From Nitrososphaerales archaeon (lineage in GTDB: Archaea > Thermoproteota > Nitrososphaeria > Nitrososphaerales > Gagatemarchaeaceae), in NCBI GenBank assembly GCA_030038395.1, contig JASHOZ010000062.1:1-58667 (forward strand): a stretch of 58,667 nucleotides of DNA, given 5' to 3'. Every line of letters begins with the position of its first letter. Position 1 is the stretch's first letter. The notes under the pieces were generated by a model. The model did no database searches. It was not told the origin of the DNA and was given only the letters and a program-made list of their open reading frames with translations. The translations under genes were made by a program, and so were the position numbers. Shown piece after piece: positions 7,886 to 16,328 of the stretch.

Positions 7886-8773
7886 GTGGTCAACCTCGTC
7901 GTCCTCTATGGCCTTTCGGCTGCTCTCTGCTGGGGGTCGGCCGACTTCCTCTCTCGACGTCAGTCTGAGCGGGTCGGGAGCTACAGGACCGTGCTGTACG
8001 TGCACGTCATGACTCTCGTCATCATAGGCGCGCTTCTTCCAGTCCTGGGCGCGGACTACAGGCCGTCCCCTGAGGTCTCCGCCGTGCTCGTCGCCGGAGG
8101 CCTCCTGAGCTTCCTTGCGTTCATCCTCCTCTATCGCGCCTTCCGAGTCGGTTCGGTGTCGGTGGTCGCGCCAATAGCGTACACCTACCCGGCGATAACG
8201 TCGATTCTCTCGATCGTCCTCCTCGGCACCATTCTTCCCGCAGTAAGCTGGATCGCCATAGCGGGAGTGATAGCGGGGGTGGTCTTGCTGTCATCGAAGG
8301 CATCTCAGCTTCGCAGACTCACCGCGGGAGCGACGGCGGTGAGCGCGCGTGCGGGGGTCGGATCCGCCATCGGCGCGTCGCTCTGCTTCGGGGTCGTGTA
8401 CGTGGGGGTGGGCTACTCTATCCCTCTGGTGGGCTACGTCCTGCCCGTCTTCCTCCTGAGGGCGGTCGCCGCGGCTGTGGGGTTCCTGCTTGCCCCGGCG
8501 CTGAAGGAGAACCCCAGGCCGTCCAGGGCTGTACTGTCCAACACGATCGTGGTCATGGGTGCCTTGGAGTCGGTCGGGTTTCTCGCCTTCGGTTACGGCG
8601 TCTCGCAGGCTGGGAGCTCGCTCCCCGTGGTGACAGCAGTCTCTGGGATGGGCGGAGCGGTCGCTGCCGCCTACGGTTTTATCTTCCTCAAGGAGAGGCT
8701 GGAGGCGAACCAGATAACCGGGGTCGTACTTGCCATTCTCGGCGTCTTCACTCTGCTCTACTTCGGGGGTTAG
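7886..8773 (+). CDS. EamA/DMT family transporter
   Basis: The 295-residue product consists of ten hydrophobic helices in two repeats of five, the layout of the drug/metabolite transporter superfamily with two EamA domains. The repeat signature ALCWGSADFLSRR opens the first half and GASLCFGVVYVGVGY the second. The C-terminal end of each half has the usual GAVLL/GVFTLLY-type helix (AILGVFTLLYFGG). It starts with GTG at 7886. These carriers export or import amino acids, sugars or metabolites; the cargo is not predictable here. Confidence 0.85.
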   Translation: MVNLVVLYGLSAALCWGSADFLSRRQSERVGSYRTVLYVHVMTLVIIGALLPVLGADYRPSPEVSAVLVAGGLLSFLAFILLYRAFRVGSVSVVAPIAYTYPAITSILSIVLLGTILPAVSWIAIAGVIAGVVLLSSKASQLRRLTAGATAVSARAGVGSAIGASLCFGVVYVGVGYSIPLVGYVLPVFLLRAVAAAVGFLLAPALKENPRPSRAVLSNTIVVMGALESVGFLAFGYGVSQAGSSLPVVTAVSGMGGAVAAAYGFIFLKERLEANQITGVVLAILGVFTLLYFGG

Positions 8774-8797
8774 GTCGTACTGGACTACTTCGACGCG

Positions 8798-9097
8798 GTG
8801 AAAGAAGGAAGGGTCAGGGTGCAGGAGGCGCTGAATCTTCTCCTGCAGGTGGCCGTCCCCTGCTATCCGCTGCTCTTCTTGAAGATGGGGAATGAGCACT
8901 GGTCGCCCGTCGGCTCCGAGATGTTGTACTCGCTTGTCAAGGGGAAGAGCGGTGCGGCAGTGGTCGTCTGCGACGCGGAGGGGAACTCGAAGGCGATCAC
9001 GTCGTGGGTCTCGGAAGGGAAGGCGCAGGAGTTCGCCGAAGCGCTACATAGTAGAGGTCTCGCCAAATTCGATGGCGAAGTCAGGCTCCCGGTCTAG
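8798..9097 (+). CDS. Small hypothetical protein
   Basis: This 99-residue protein starts with GTG at 8798; the same frame is open back to the stop of the transporter gene. It has a hydrophobic helix (LNLLLQVAVPCYPLLFLKMG), then a mixed alpha/beta stretch (GKSGAAVVVCDAEGNSKAIT) and an amphipathic helix. The pattern is protein-like, with strand-turn-strand spacing, but I recognise no family. The 25-nt gap to the transporter gene suggests cotranscription. Confidence 0.45.
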   Translation: MKEGRVRVQEALNLLLQVAVPCYPLLFLKMGNEHWSPVGSEMLYSLVKGKSGAAVVVCDAEGNSKAITSWVSEGKAQEFAEALHSRGLAKFDGEVRLPV

Positions 9098-9312
9098 AGC
9101 CGCCAGTCGGTGTTCCGACCGAGCACGCAGCATGCCCCGAGCCGAGCGACAGGAGCCACGCTCTCGGATTTGCGCGATTGGGGCGCGACTTTATTAACGA
9201 GAAGAGTACGGAACGAGACGCTCCAACCCGTGTGGCCCTCGGCTCAGATTGACGCCCGGAGAGTCCTAGGTCAGTGCGTCGTTGGGCGGTAGAAAACTTG
9301 GGGGTGAAGTGA

Positions 9313-9489
9313 ATGGCAAGATGTTCGGTCTGCAAGGGTCACGCCGTTACGGCGTGCTCTGAGTGCGGTCAGCAGGTCTGCATGTCGCACTCGACAACGA
9401 TATTCGACGAGACGACCCGTGCCATGAAGGCTTTCTGCGGGAACTGCACCGCAAAGCGCATGCCCGTCTGGGTAGCCCGTCGCCGCTGA
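9313..9489 (+). CDS. Small cysteine-rich zinc-binding protein (58 aa)
   Basis: The frame from ATG 9313 encodes MARCSVCKGHAVTACSECGQ and continues to TGA 9487-9489. It contains CSVC, CSEC, a Cys-x4-His (CMSHS) and CGNC, enough for two zinc sites in a cross-brace or B-box-like arrangement. A Shine-Dalgarno-like GGGGTGA lies just upstream. It is the first gene of the run leading into the sulfate-activation genes. Proteins of this type may bind RNA or protein partners; the function is unknown. Confidence 0.6.
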   Translation: MARCSVCKGHAVTACSECGQQVCMSHSTTIFDETTRAMKAFCGNCTAKRMPVWVARRR

Positions 9490-9524
9490 GGAAACTCAAC
9501 TGAGTGGGGGCGGCAGTCTCGCGG

Positions 9525-9821
9525 ATGAGCCTCTTCAGTGAAGCGACGACGACTCAGTCGGCAAAAGGCGTATCTAGCAGGTCTGCAGGCAGAAAAGCAG
9601 TGCCTAACAAGTACACCACCGTGTCAATCCCACAGCCCCTTCACCAAAAGATCGAGAGGCTCATCGCGAAGAAGCCTGGCTTCAAGTCGGTCTCCGACTA
9701 CGTGACATACGTCCTCAGGGAAGTCATCGCGATGCACGAGACGAAGGAGGTCCCCGAGCCCTTCACGAGCTCAGACGTGGCAGAGATAAAGGAACGGCTG
9801 AAGGCTCTAGGCTATCTCTAG
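9525..9821 (+). CDS. Ribbon-helix-helix protein with C-terminal LGYL tail
   Basis: The core KYTTVSIPQPLHQKIERLIA followed by GFKSVSDYVTYVLREVI is a ribbon-helix-helix (CopG/Arc type) DNA-binding domain: one strand then two helices. After a linker the protein ends EIKERLKALGYL. A second small gene at 12972-13202 has the same architecture and nearly the same tail, and both sit beside alkaline-phosphatase-superfamily genes. The ATG at 9525 is preferred over a GTG at 9504. The stop is 10 nt before the sulfate adenylyltransferase start, so it is very probably cotranscribed and may regulate this locus. Confidence 0.7.
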   Translation: MSLFSEATTTQSAKGVSSRSAGRKAVPNKYTTVSIPQPLHQKIERLIAKKPGFKSVSDYVTYVLREVIAMHETKEVPEPFTSSDVAEIKERLKALGYL

Positions 9822-9831
9822 GCGAAGGCAG

Positions 9832-10977
9832 TTGGCCGCTCCGCCCCACGGGGGAACGCTGGTCCAGGTGAGACAGGCAGCTTCAGACTCGAGCGGTTTC
9901 GGGGGCTTTTCCGAGTCAAGCCGTCTGAGTGTCGATGCAGACACGGAAAAGACGATTTGGAACATCGGGAACGGTGTCTTCAGCCCCCTCAAGGGCTTCA
10001 TGGGCGAGAGCGAGTACTATAGCGTCATCGAGCAGATGAGGCTCGAAAACGACGTGGCTTGGACCGTCCCGCTTCTCTTGCTCACGGATGGTGCCAAGGA
10101 GGCTGCAGCGGGTGACGACCTGCTGCTCGCGTCGGCGAACGGCAGACCGACGGCAGTGCTTTCGTGCGACGGTTCGTTCATGGTGGACAAAGGGGAGTAC
10201 GCTCGCAAGGTCTTCGGGACAGAGGACCCGGCGCACCCCGGCGTGGCGAAGGTGTACAACGGGCCCTCCAGGGCGCTCTCCGGCAAGCTGACCTTGATGG
10301 CCCGCCCGGACTACGGCCAGTATGGGGACTGCACTCTGACCCCCAAGGAGACGAGGGTCCTGTTCGCAGAGAAGGGGTGGAAGACCGTGGTCGCCTTCCA
10401 GACCAGGAACGCACCGCACATCAACCATGAGTATCTCCAGAAGAGCGCCCTCAGCCTCGTCGACGGCCTCTTCGTCAATCCTGTGCTCGGGAGGAAGAAG
10501 CCCGGCGACTTCAGGGATGACGTGATAGTCGCGGCGTACCGCGCGCTCATCGCGAACTACTACCCGAGCGACTCCGTCGTGCTCAGCGCGCTGCACTACG
10601 AGATGCAGTATGCCGGACCCAAGGAGGCAATAATGCACGCTATCATGCGGAAGAACTTCGGCTGCACCCACATGATCGTCGGACGAGACCACGCCGGGGT
10701 CGGCAACTTCTACGGGCCATACGCCGCCCAAGAGATCTTCGCCGAGTTTCCAGACTTGGGCGTGTCGACGCTCTTCTTCAAGGAGTTCTACTACTGCAAG
10801 AGGTGCGCGGGCATTGCGAGCGAGAAGACTTGCCCTCACTCGGAAGAGGACAGGCTCAGCTTCAGCGGGACGAAGCTGCGGAAGATGTTCAGCGAGGGAG
10901 AGGTCCCTCCAAAGGAGTTCATGCGTCCGGAGGTGGCTGACGCAATAATGAAGTTCAAGGAGCCGTTCGTGGTCTGA
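9832..10977 (+). CDS. sat: Sulfate adenylyltransferase (ATP sulfurylase)
   Basis: This enzyme makes adenosine 5'-phosphosulfate (APS) from sulfate and ATP. The catalytic QTRNAPHINHEYLQ matches the family's QxRNxxHxxHE motif, and GRDHAG is the second nucleotide loop. Near the C-terminus YCKRC and CPHS could bind zinc, as in many prokaryotic Sat proteins. The length of 381 residues is normal for the homo-oligomeric form without a kinase tail. The start is TTG 9832. The gene lies in a tight run with an AlkP-type hydrolase and APS kinase, so the product flow is towards PAPS. No APS or PAPS reductase is present in the window. Confidence 0.95.
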   Translation: MAAPPHGGTLVQVRQAASDSSGFGGFSESSRLSVDADTEKTIWNIGNGVFSPLKGFMGESEYYSVIEQMRLENDVAWTVPLLLLTDGAKEAAAGDDLLLASANGRPTAVLSCDGSFMVDKGEYARKVFGTEDPAHPGVAKVYNGPSRALSGKLTLMARPDYGQYGDCTLTPKETRVLFAEKGWKTVVAFQTRNAPHINHEYLQKSALSLVDGLFVNPVLGRKKPGDFRDDVIVAAYRALIANYYPSDSVVLSALHYEMQYAGPKEAIMHAIMRKNFGCTHMIVGRDHAGVGNFYGPYAAQEIFAEFPDLGVSTLFFKEFYYCKRCAGIASEKTCPHSEEDRLSFSGTKLRKMFSEGEVPPKEFMRPEVADAIMKFKEPFVV

Positions 10978-10980
10978 CGG

Positions 10981-12381
10981 ATGCGCCTCGCGATATTCGG
11001 GGTTGACTCGGTCCCCCCAGAGCTTCTTTTCGACAAGCTACTCCCAAGGCTCCCAAACCTGCGGCGGATCTACGACAGCGGCTTCCACGCCAGACTCAGG
11101 ACGTGCGACCCACCGATAACCGTCCCGGCGTGGATGGTGATGATGACCGGAAAGAGCCCCGGCGAGCTCGGGATCTACGGCTTCCGGCACAGGAAGGGGA
11201 GCTCGTACACGGAGGGCTACATAGTAAACTCGACGCACGTCAAGTACAGGACGGTCTGGGAGATACTCTCCGACCACGGTGTGAAGTCCGTGGTGCTGGG
11301 GGTCCCGCCCGGGTACCCGCCGAAGGCGGTCGAGAACGCGAACATCGTCTCATGCTTCATAACTCCCTCGCAGGACAAGCAGTTCACCTACCCGGAGTCG
11401 CTGAAGGAGGAGGTCCTCCGCGTCGCAAAAGGCAACTACATCTTCGACGTGACCTTCAGGACGGAGGACCGGGCGGTGCTGAAGAAGGAACTCTTCGAGA
11501 TGACCGAGAAGAGGTTCGATGTAGCCGAATACTTGGCGCGGACCAAGCCCTGGAGCTTCTTCATCATGCACGAGATAGGCTTCGACAGGCTCCACCACGC
11601 GTTCTGGAAGTTCTTCGACCCGGCCCACCCCAAGTTCGTGTCAGGAAACCCATACGAAAACGTCGACCTCGAGTACTACTCGATGTGCGACAGGAGGATG
11701 GGCGACCTCATCGAGGCCTTCGGGGAAGACTGCGCCACGCTCGTGATGTCCGACCACGGGTCGAAGGCGATGCACGGCGCCTTCAGCGTCAACCAGTGGC
11801 TCCATCGCGAAGGCTACCTCGCACTGAAGTCGACGCCCACCGGCCAGGTCGAACTGGAGAAGGCCGACATCGACTGGGGAAAGACGAAGGCGTGGGGGTG
11901 GGGCGGCTATTACGCGCGCATCTTCTTCAACGTCGTAGGGAGGGAGAAGCAGGGAGTGGTCCCGCGGTCCGATGTACAGAGAGAGAAGCAGCAGCTGGCC
12001 GCGAAGGTCAAGGCGATAAAGGACGACCGTGGGAAGGCGATGTCGAACCAGGTGTTCGAGCCCGACGCCATCTACCCCGTCGCGACCGGAGACAAGCCAG
12101 ACCTGATGCTATATTTCGACGAGCTGAACTGGCGGTCAGCGGGGACGCTCGGGCACGACTCGCTCTACCTGATGGAGAACGACACTGGGCCGGACGACTC
12201 CGTCCACTCCATGGACGGGATGTTCATGATGAGCAAACCCGGATGGAAACCTAAGAAAACGACGGCGGAGGGGCTGAAGGCCGAGATGGTCGCCCCGACG
12301 CTGCTGAGGCTTATGGGGCTGGATCCAAAGAGGGAAGGAATCGATGCTCATGCGATTATGGAGGTGGTCGACGCCAATTGA
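10981..12381 (+). CDS. Alkaline-phosphatase-superfamily phosphohydrolase/phosphodiesterase
   Basis: The 466-residue product has the metal-binding elements of the AlkP superfamily: GVDSVPPELLFDKL (first Asp), PITVPAWMVMMTGKSPGE with Thr as probable nucleophile, and VMSDHGSKAMHGAF (Asp-His-His). It resembles the predicted phosphohydrolase/phosphomutase and nucleotide-pyrophosphatase group. It starts 3 nt after sat and its stop overlaps the APS kinase start (TTGA). Being wedged between the two PAPS-forming enzymes, it may act on a related sulfo- or phospho-nucleotide or on a lipid/glycan phosphodiester. That link is inference from context only. Confidence 0.8.
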   Translation: MRLAIFGVDSVPPELLFDKLLPRLPNLRRIYDSGFHARLRTCDPPITVPAWMVMMTGKSPGELGIYGFRHRKGSSYTEGYIVNSTHVKYRTVWEILSDHGVKSVVLGVPPGYPPKAVENANIVSCFITPSQDKQFTYPESLKEEVLRVAKGNYIFDVTFRTEDRAVLKKELFEMTEKRFDVAEYLARTKPWSFFIMHEIGFDRLHHAFWKFFDPAHPKFVSGNPYENVDLEYYSMCDRRMGDLIEAFGEDCATLVMSDHGSKAMHGAFSVNQWLHREGYLALKSTPTGQVELEKADIDWGKTKAWGWGGYYARIFFNVVGREKQGVVPRSDVQREKQQLAAKVKAIKDDRGKAMSNQVFEPDAIYPVATGDKPDLMLYFDELNWRSAGTLGHDSLYLMENDTGPDDSVHSMDGMFMMSKPGWKPKKTTAEGLKAEMVAPTLLRLMGLDPKREGIDAHAIMEVVDAN

Positions 12382-12920
12382 CGGACGACGCTGAGGGTCT
12401 GACAATCTGGATGACCGGCCTTCCCGGCTCAGGCAAGTCCACGCTGGCAGGCATCCTGCAGACGAAACTCCGGTCGGAGTACCACCGGAGGGTCGAGCTT
12501 CTGGACGGAGACGAAATCAGGAAGGGACTGTCGAGGGACCTCGGCCTGTCGAAGGAGCACAGGGAGGAACATGCCAGGAGGGTGTCGTTCGTCGCCAAGC
12601 TCCTGTCCAGGAACGGGGTGATGTCCATCGTGGCGCTGATATCACCATACAGGGCTTCGCGAGCCGAAGCGCGAGAGACGATAGGCCCGGGACGCTTCGT
12701 GGAGGTCTACGTGAAGGCTTCGCTCGAGGAGTGCGAGAGACGCGACCCGAAAGGGCTCTACGCGAAAGCCAGGCGGGGAGAGATTGGCAACATGACCGGG
12801 ATTCAGGACCCCTACGAGGAGCCGACAGAAGCCGAGATAGTGGTAGACACGGAGAAGGGGAGCCCCTCGGAGTGCGCTGAGAAGATTCTCGGCTCGCTAC
12901 GCAAGATGGGCAAGCTCTGA
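12378..12920 (+). CDS. cysC: Adenylylsulfate (APS) kinase
   Basis: APS kinase phosphorylates APS at the 3' position to give PAPS, the universal sulfate donor. The P-loop GLPGSGKST, the LDGDEIRKGLSRDLGLS stretch that binds APS, ISPYRASR, and KGLYAKARRGEI are all diagnostic and intact. The 180-residue length is typical of the single-domain enzyme. It starts with a TTG overlapping the stop of the preceding hydrolase gene. With sat two genes upstream, the locus can make PAPS. Without a reductase in the window, use by sulfotransferases is a reasonable alternative to assimilation. Confidence 0.95.
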   Translation: MTDDAEGLTIWMTGLPGSGKSTLAGILQTKLRSEYHRRVELLDGDEIRKGLSRDLGLSKEHREEHARRVSFVAKLLSRNGVMSIVALISPYRASRAEARETIGPGRFVEVYVKASLEECERRDPKGLYAKARRGEIGNMTGIQDPYEEPTEAEIVVDTEKGSPSECAEKILGSLRKMGKL

Positions 12921-12971
12921 GGCGCGCACGGAGCCGGGGCCCAGAATCAGTTATTACTACGGCGAGAGGAG

Positions 12972-13202
12972 ATGGTGTCGATGGTTGCCGATGACCCCAC
13001 GGTCGCGGTCCCCGCGGAACTGTACGCGAAGCTCTCCGAACTCCTCGGAAAGAGCGGCGCGGAAAGCGTCGAGGAGCTCGTGTCGAGGATAGTCCGCGAC
13101 TGGATCTCGAAACAGGGGACGACGGCGGCAAAGACTTCGCCCATCTCAGCCGAAGACGAGAAGGTCGTCGAGGAGAGGCTGAAGTCGTTGGGCTATCTCT
13201 GA
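12972..13202 (+). CDS. Second ribbon-helix-helix-like protein with LGYL tail
   Basis: This 76-residue protein has VAVPAELYAKLSELLGKS followed by SVEELVSRIVRDWI, a strand-helix-helix pattern like CopG-family proteins. It ends VVEERLKSLGYL, almost the same tail as the protein at 9525-9821. Two ATGs (12972, 12981) are close; GAGGAG just upstream favours 12981 and a TATA-like GTTATTACT near 12951 favours either. It lies between APS kinase and the sulfatase-fold gene. It may be a small regulator or adaptor for these enzymes. Confidence 0.6.
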   Translation: MVSMVADDPTVAVPAELYAKLSELLGKSGAESVEELVSRIVRDWISKQGTTAAKTSPISAEDEKVVEERLKSLGYL

Positions 13203-13279
13203 CGGGCTGCAACCAAGCCTGAAGGATTGCCAAGCTCAAATAGCGTGGAAGGAAGCCGCCACCTAGTGACGCGCTTCGC

Positions 13280-14629
13280 ATGACCGACGCCCCCAACATT
13301 GTGGTCGTCGTCCTCGACACGATGCGGAGGGACGTGCTGAGGGCTTACGGAGGGGCGGCGCGCTCGCCCTACCTGGATTCGCTCGCACACGACGGCGTCG
13401 TCTACCCCAACTGTGTCGCCTCGTCACCCTGGACAGCACCCTCTCACGCCTCGCTCTTCTCGGGCCTCCTGCCTTCGGTTCACGGGGTGCACGAGACCTG
13501 GGACAAGAAAATCGTCGAGGTCTTCGGGTCGATGAAGGCAGTGCAGGCGGAGCCTCTTGCGGCGTATCTGGCCGACAGGGGCTACTACACCGCGTGCTAC
13601 TCGGCCAACGCGAACATAGCCCCAGGTTCGGGCTTCGAAAGGGGGTTCAGTGCGTTTACGCTCATGAACGTGACGAACCCTGACGAAGAGACGAAGCAGG
13701 CCATCGAGATGGCCAGGAAGTACGGAAAGACGAAAGGGGAGGTTGCGGTGAACATGCTGAAGCAGGGCAAGGTGGCAGACCTCGCGCATCTATTCTGGGA
13801 GGACCAGAAGCTCAGGCGGGAGCATCGGCGCAGAAACTTCCCATCGGTCAAGGGCGGAGACGGCATTGCGACCTCGATAGCCGGACTCAGGCTGGAGCAG
13901 CCCTTCTTCCTCTTCGTCAACCTGCTAGAGATGCACGAGCCGTACACCAGCGGGGAGCTCGGGGGAGAGCCCAGGCCGATCACTGATCTCTTCGGGCAGC
14001 GTGTGATTGCGGGAGAGCTGATGACCGCGATCAGGAAGAAGTACGCGGGCCAGGTGTCTGTCGTCGACGCGTTTCTAGGAAGGATCCTGGCATGGCTGAA
14101 GAAAGCGGGGGTGTACGAGGGGTCCCTCGTCGTGGTCACCTCCGACCACGGGCAGGCTCTGAAGGAGGCGGGGGTCTACGGCCACGGGACCTTCCTGTTC
14201 GACGAAATCTTGGAGGTGCCCCTCTTAGTGAAGTACCCCAAGAACGTCCGTCCCAGCCCGGCCGCCGGGTACCAGCCGCTCCACCGGGTGCAGGAGGTCG
14301 TCAAGGACGCCTTGGTGGGCGTGCACGACGGAAAGAGCATGTCGTCCAGCCACGCCGTGTCAGAGTCGTACGGGATCCCATTCGGACTGGAGGGGGTCTC
14401 CGATGTGCCGGATTTCGAGTCGAAGAGGGTGCGCTATGACAGGCCGCGAAAGGCGGTATACAGCAGAGGCCTCAAGCTGGTACTCGAAGGGAAGGAAGGA
14501 AAGATAGAGGAGTTCAGCGGCGCCGGGGGGCTCCTCAGGCCCGAAGACCACAGGGACGAGGTCGCAGACATGGTCGACATCCTGGCCCGAATCGGCGACA
14601 GGGAATTCGCACTCCCCTCGCGCGGCTGA
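13280..14629 (+). CDS. Sulfatase-fold (AlkP superfamily) hydrolase or phosphotransferase
   Basis: The N-terminal NIVVVVLDTMRRDVLRAYGG and the C-terminal TSDHGQALKEAGVYGHG are the metal-binding motifs of the sulfatase family. The catalytic position reads SPWTAPSHASLFSG: there is a Thr where true sulfatases have the Cys or Ser of CxPxR that becomes formylglycine. This favours a phosphodiesterase or phosphoglycerol/phosphoethanolamine-type transferase over a sulfate-ester hydrolase. The length is 449 residues, without a signal peptide or membrane segment. The C-terminus lacks the LGYL tail that many relatives carry; that tail is instead on two small neighbours. Confidence 0.8.
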   Translation: MTDAPNIVVVVLDTMRRDVLRAYGGAARSPYLDSLAHDGVVYPNCVASSPWTAPSHASLFSGLLPSVHGVHETWDKKIVEVFGSMKAVQAEPLAAYLADRGYYTACYSANANIAPGSGFERGFSAFTLMNVTNPDEETKQAIEMARKYGKTKGEVAVNMLKQGKVADLAHLFWEDQKLRREHRRRNFPSVKGGDGIATSIAGLRLEQPFFLFVNLLEMHEPYTSGELGGEPRPITDLFGQRVIAGELMTAIRKKYAGQVSVVDAFLGRILAWLKKAGVYEGSLVVVTSDHGQALKEAGVYGHGTFLFDEILEVPLLVKYPKNVRPSPAAGYQPLHRVQEVVKDALVGVHDGKSMSSSHAVSESYGIPFGLEGVSDVPDFESKRVRYDRPRKAVYSRGLKLVLEGKEGKIEEFSGAGGLLRPEDHRDEVADMVDILARIGDREFALPSRG

Positions 14630-14681
14630 TCTGTCGCAGCGCACGGCGTGGCGGCTGTCTGCGAAGCCGGCGCCCGATGTC

Positions 14682-16262
14682 TCACTTAGAAGGCGAGGGA
14701 GGAGAGGACTCGCTCCCTCCGAGCCGGCCAACCATCCTTATCGCCGTCCTCGCCACGGACCTGAACCTAGCGTCGAGCAGGGCGAGGACCCCGAAGTAGA
14801 GCGCTGCCCCCACGACCACCGTGAGCAGGAGCCGGAGGCCGTAGTCCACCGTGCCCAGGGTCGTCGGGAAGAGGTTCTGCGCGATCGCCATGAGAGCCAC
14901 GCCCATGATGACGGACGATAGCGCATAGAACAGCGGTGACGCGGAGAGCTTGAGCGCCGTCCTCTGCCGCACACGTCGTACTTTTGCGATGACAAGGGCT
15001 ACCGTCAGCAGGAACTGCGATGCTCCCCAGTATTCTGCGAACTGGTAGACATGCGAAGAGTCGCCTATGCTGAGCCTCGCCAGGACGAAGACGGACGTAA
15101 GGTAGCAAGCGAAGTATGCCGTGTTTGCTGCCGAGACGAACATCTGGTCGCTCCCCATCATCCGCTTACCTCTGCCCTCGACGCCGAGGTCAGCGGTATC
15201 CTTCCCCATGAGGGTCTGGTCGAACACGGACGAAACAAGGCCGACGAGGGCCGCGAGCGAGAGGAAAACGAGGGCGTCAGCGCTGTCGACGTACGTCGGC
15301 TTCAGAAGGTAGAGGATCTTGGGGGCGAGGGCTATCTCTCCAGCGGCCATCGGCAGCCCGAACATTAGGGAGAACTCGAGCAGCTTCTCCGGGAGTCGCT
15401 CCGCGCTTCCCCTGAGCAGGAGCGGGTAGAGGGCGACAGAGAGGAAGGTAGCGTAAGAAACGATCGTAGCCACTTGGAAGGCCGCCTGATAGTACCCGGC
15501 GAGCGCGGTCCCGCCCTGGCTCACGGAGGCGACGAACGTGTCTGCTATGCTCAGCACGTAGGTGAGCGTATAGAGCGCAGGGACGTGGTAGTCCTTCAGC
15601 CACTCCTTGGCCTTCCCGAGGTCTATGCTGTCGGTCCGTATGTCCCTGAGCTGCAGGGTGTTGCACCCGGCCTGGACGAAGTAGGACACCGCAATCGCGA
15701 GGATGACCCCCGTGATACCTACCTTGTAGACGTAGAGAAGAAGATAGGCGGCGACGAGCTTCGAAGGCTCCGAAACCATTAGCGAATATGCGCCGATCGC
15801 GGGGTTGTGCCCCAGGACGAGCGCCTGTGTGGCCAGGCTCCAGTACACGAGGGGGACCAGTATGAGGGCGGTCAGGAACGGCGTGATGGTCGAGTGTACC
15901 ACCGAGTATGTGCCATACGAGAACAGAACGTACAGAACCACGCCTGCAAGGCTCATCGCCATGCATAGGGCCTGCGTGGTCCTCCCGATCAGTCCCCCTC
16001 TCGCCACCTCGCGCGTTGCCCAGTACGTGAAGAGCCCCACGGGGAACGTCGAGAACAGGACTACGTCGGTGAGGAACTCCCACAGGCCGAACTGGGTCGG
16101 TGACAGAGACCTGGTCATCATCACCAGGAAGAGGAATCCCGTGAAGACGCTGATCAGCCTAGCTGTGAAGACGATGAGCCCGGTCTTTCTCGGCTTCAGG
16201 GTCTTGCTCAATCGGCTCTCACGCTCCGGATATGCTAGATAAGCTACGCATTCTCTAGACAC
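14682..16262 (-). CDS. Wzx-type polysaccharide flippase (MOP superfamily)
   Basis: The protein is up to 526 residues with about 14 hydrophobic helices and an opening GLIVFTARLISVFTGFLFLV, followed by MTRSLSPTQFGLWEFL. This is the usual start of O-antigen/polysaccharide flippases, which move lipid-linked glycans across the membrane. The ATG at 16262 gives the longest form. A TTG at 16211 fits better with a TATA-like sequence near 16231-16244 and would remove 17 non-membrane residues. It is convergent with the sulfatase-fold gene and is part of the same surface-glycan neighbourhood. Confidence 0.85.
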   Translation of the reverse strand: MSRECVAYLAYPERESRLSKTLKPRKTGLIVFTARLISVFTGFLFLVMMTRSLSPTQFGLWEFLTDVVLFSTFPVGLFTYWATREVARGGLIGRTTQALCMAMSLAGVVLYVLFSYGTYSVVHSTITPFLTALILVPLVYWSLATQALVLGHNPAIGAYSLMVSEPSKLVAAYLLLYVYKVGITGVILAIAVSYFVQAGCNTLQLRDIRTDSIDLGKAKEWLKDYHVPALYTLTYVLSIADTFVASVSQGGTALAGYYQAAFQVATIVSYATFLSVALYPLLLRGSAERLPEKLLEFSLMFGLPMAAGEIALAPKILYLLKPTYVDSADALVFLSLAALVGLVSSVFDQTLMGKDTADLGVEGRGKRMMGSDQMFVSAANTAYFACYLTSVFVLARLSIGDSSHVYQFAEYWGASQFLLTVALVIAKVRRVRQRTALKLSASPLFYALSSVIMGVALMAIAQNLFPTTLGTVDYGLRLLLTVVVGAALYFGVLALLDARFRSVARTAIRMVGRLGGSESSPPSPSK

Positions 16263-16328
16263 GGGCGCGAACGGACGCCTCGGACGCAGACGCGAGGTCC
16301 AAGCTAGTCTGCTGCGCCCACCAGGTTG

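Noticed and set aside
9098-9312. Possible small RNA in the 215-nt gap with TTTATTAAC near 9190
   Set aside because: A TATA-like element is present, but no conserved RNA motif or stable structure could be recognised by eye; it may just be a long leader.
9916-10839. 307-codon minus-strand frame opposite sat
   Set aside because: It is a shadow of sat codon usage in GC-rich DNA; no domain and the sat motifs on the plus strand are complete.
11103-12254. 383-codon plus-strand frame inside the AlkP gene
   Set aside because: The product is a run of Arg/Pro/Gly typical of a shifted frame; the AlkP motifs lie in the other frame.
12517-13320. 267-codon minus-strand frame across APS kinase and the small ribbon-helix-helix gene
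   Set aside because: It is Ser/Arg/Pro-rich with no recognisable fold and opposes two well-supported genes.
15277-16083. 268-codon minus-strand frame within the flippase
   Set aside because: It is a shifted reading of the flippase with Arg/Gly/His-rich product; the hydrophobic frame is clearly the gene.
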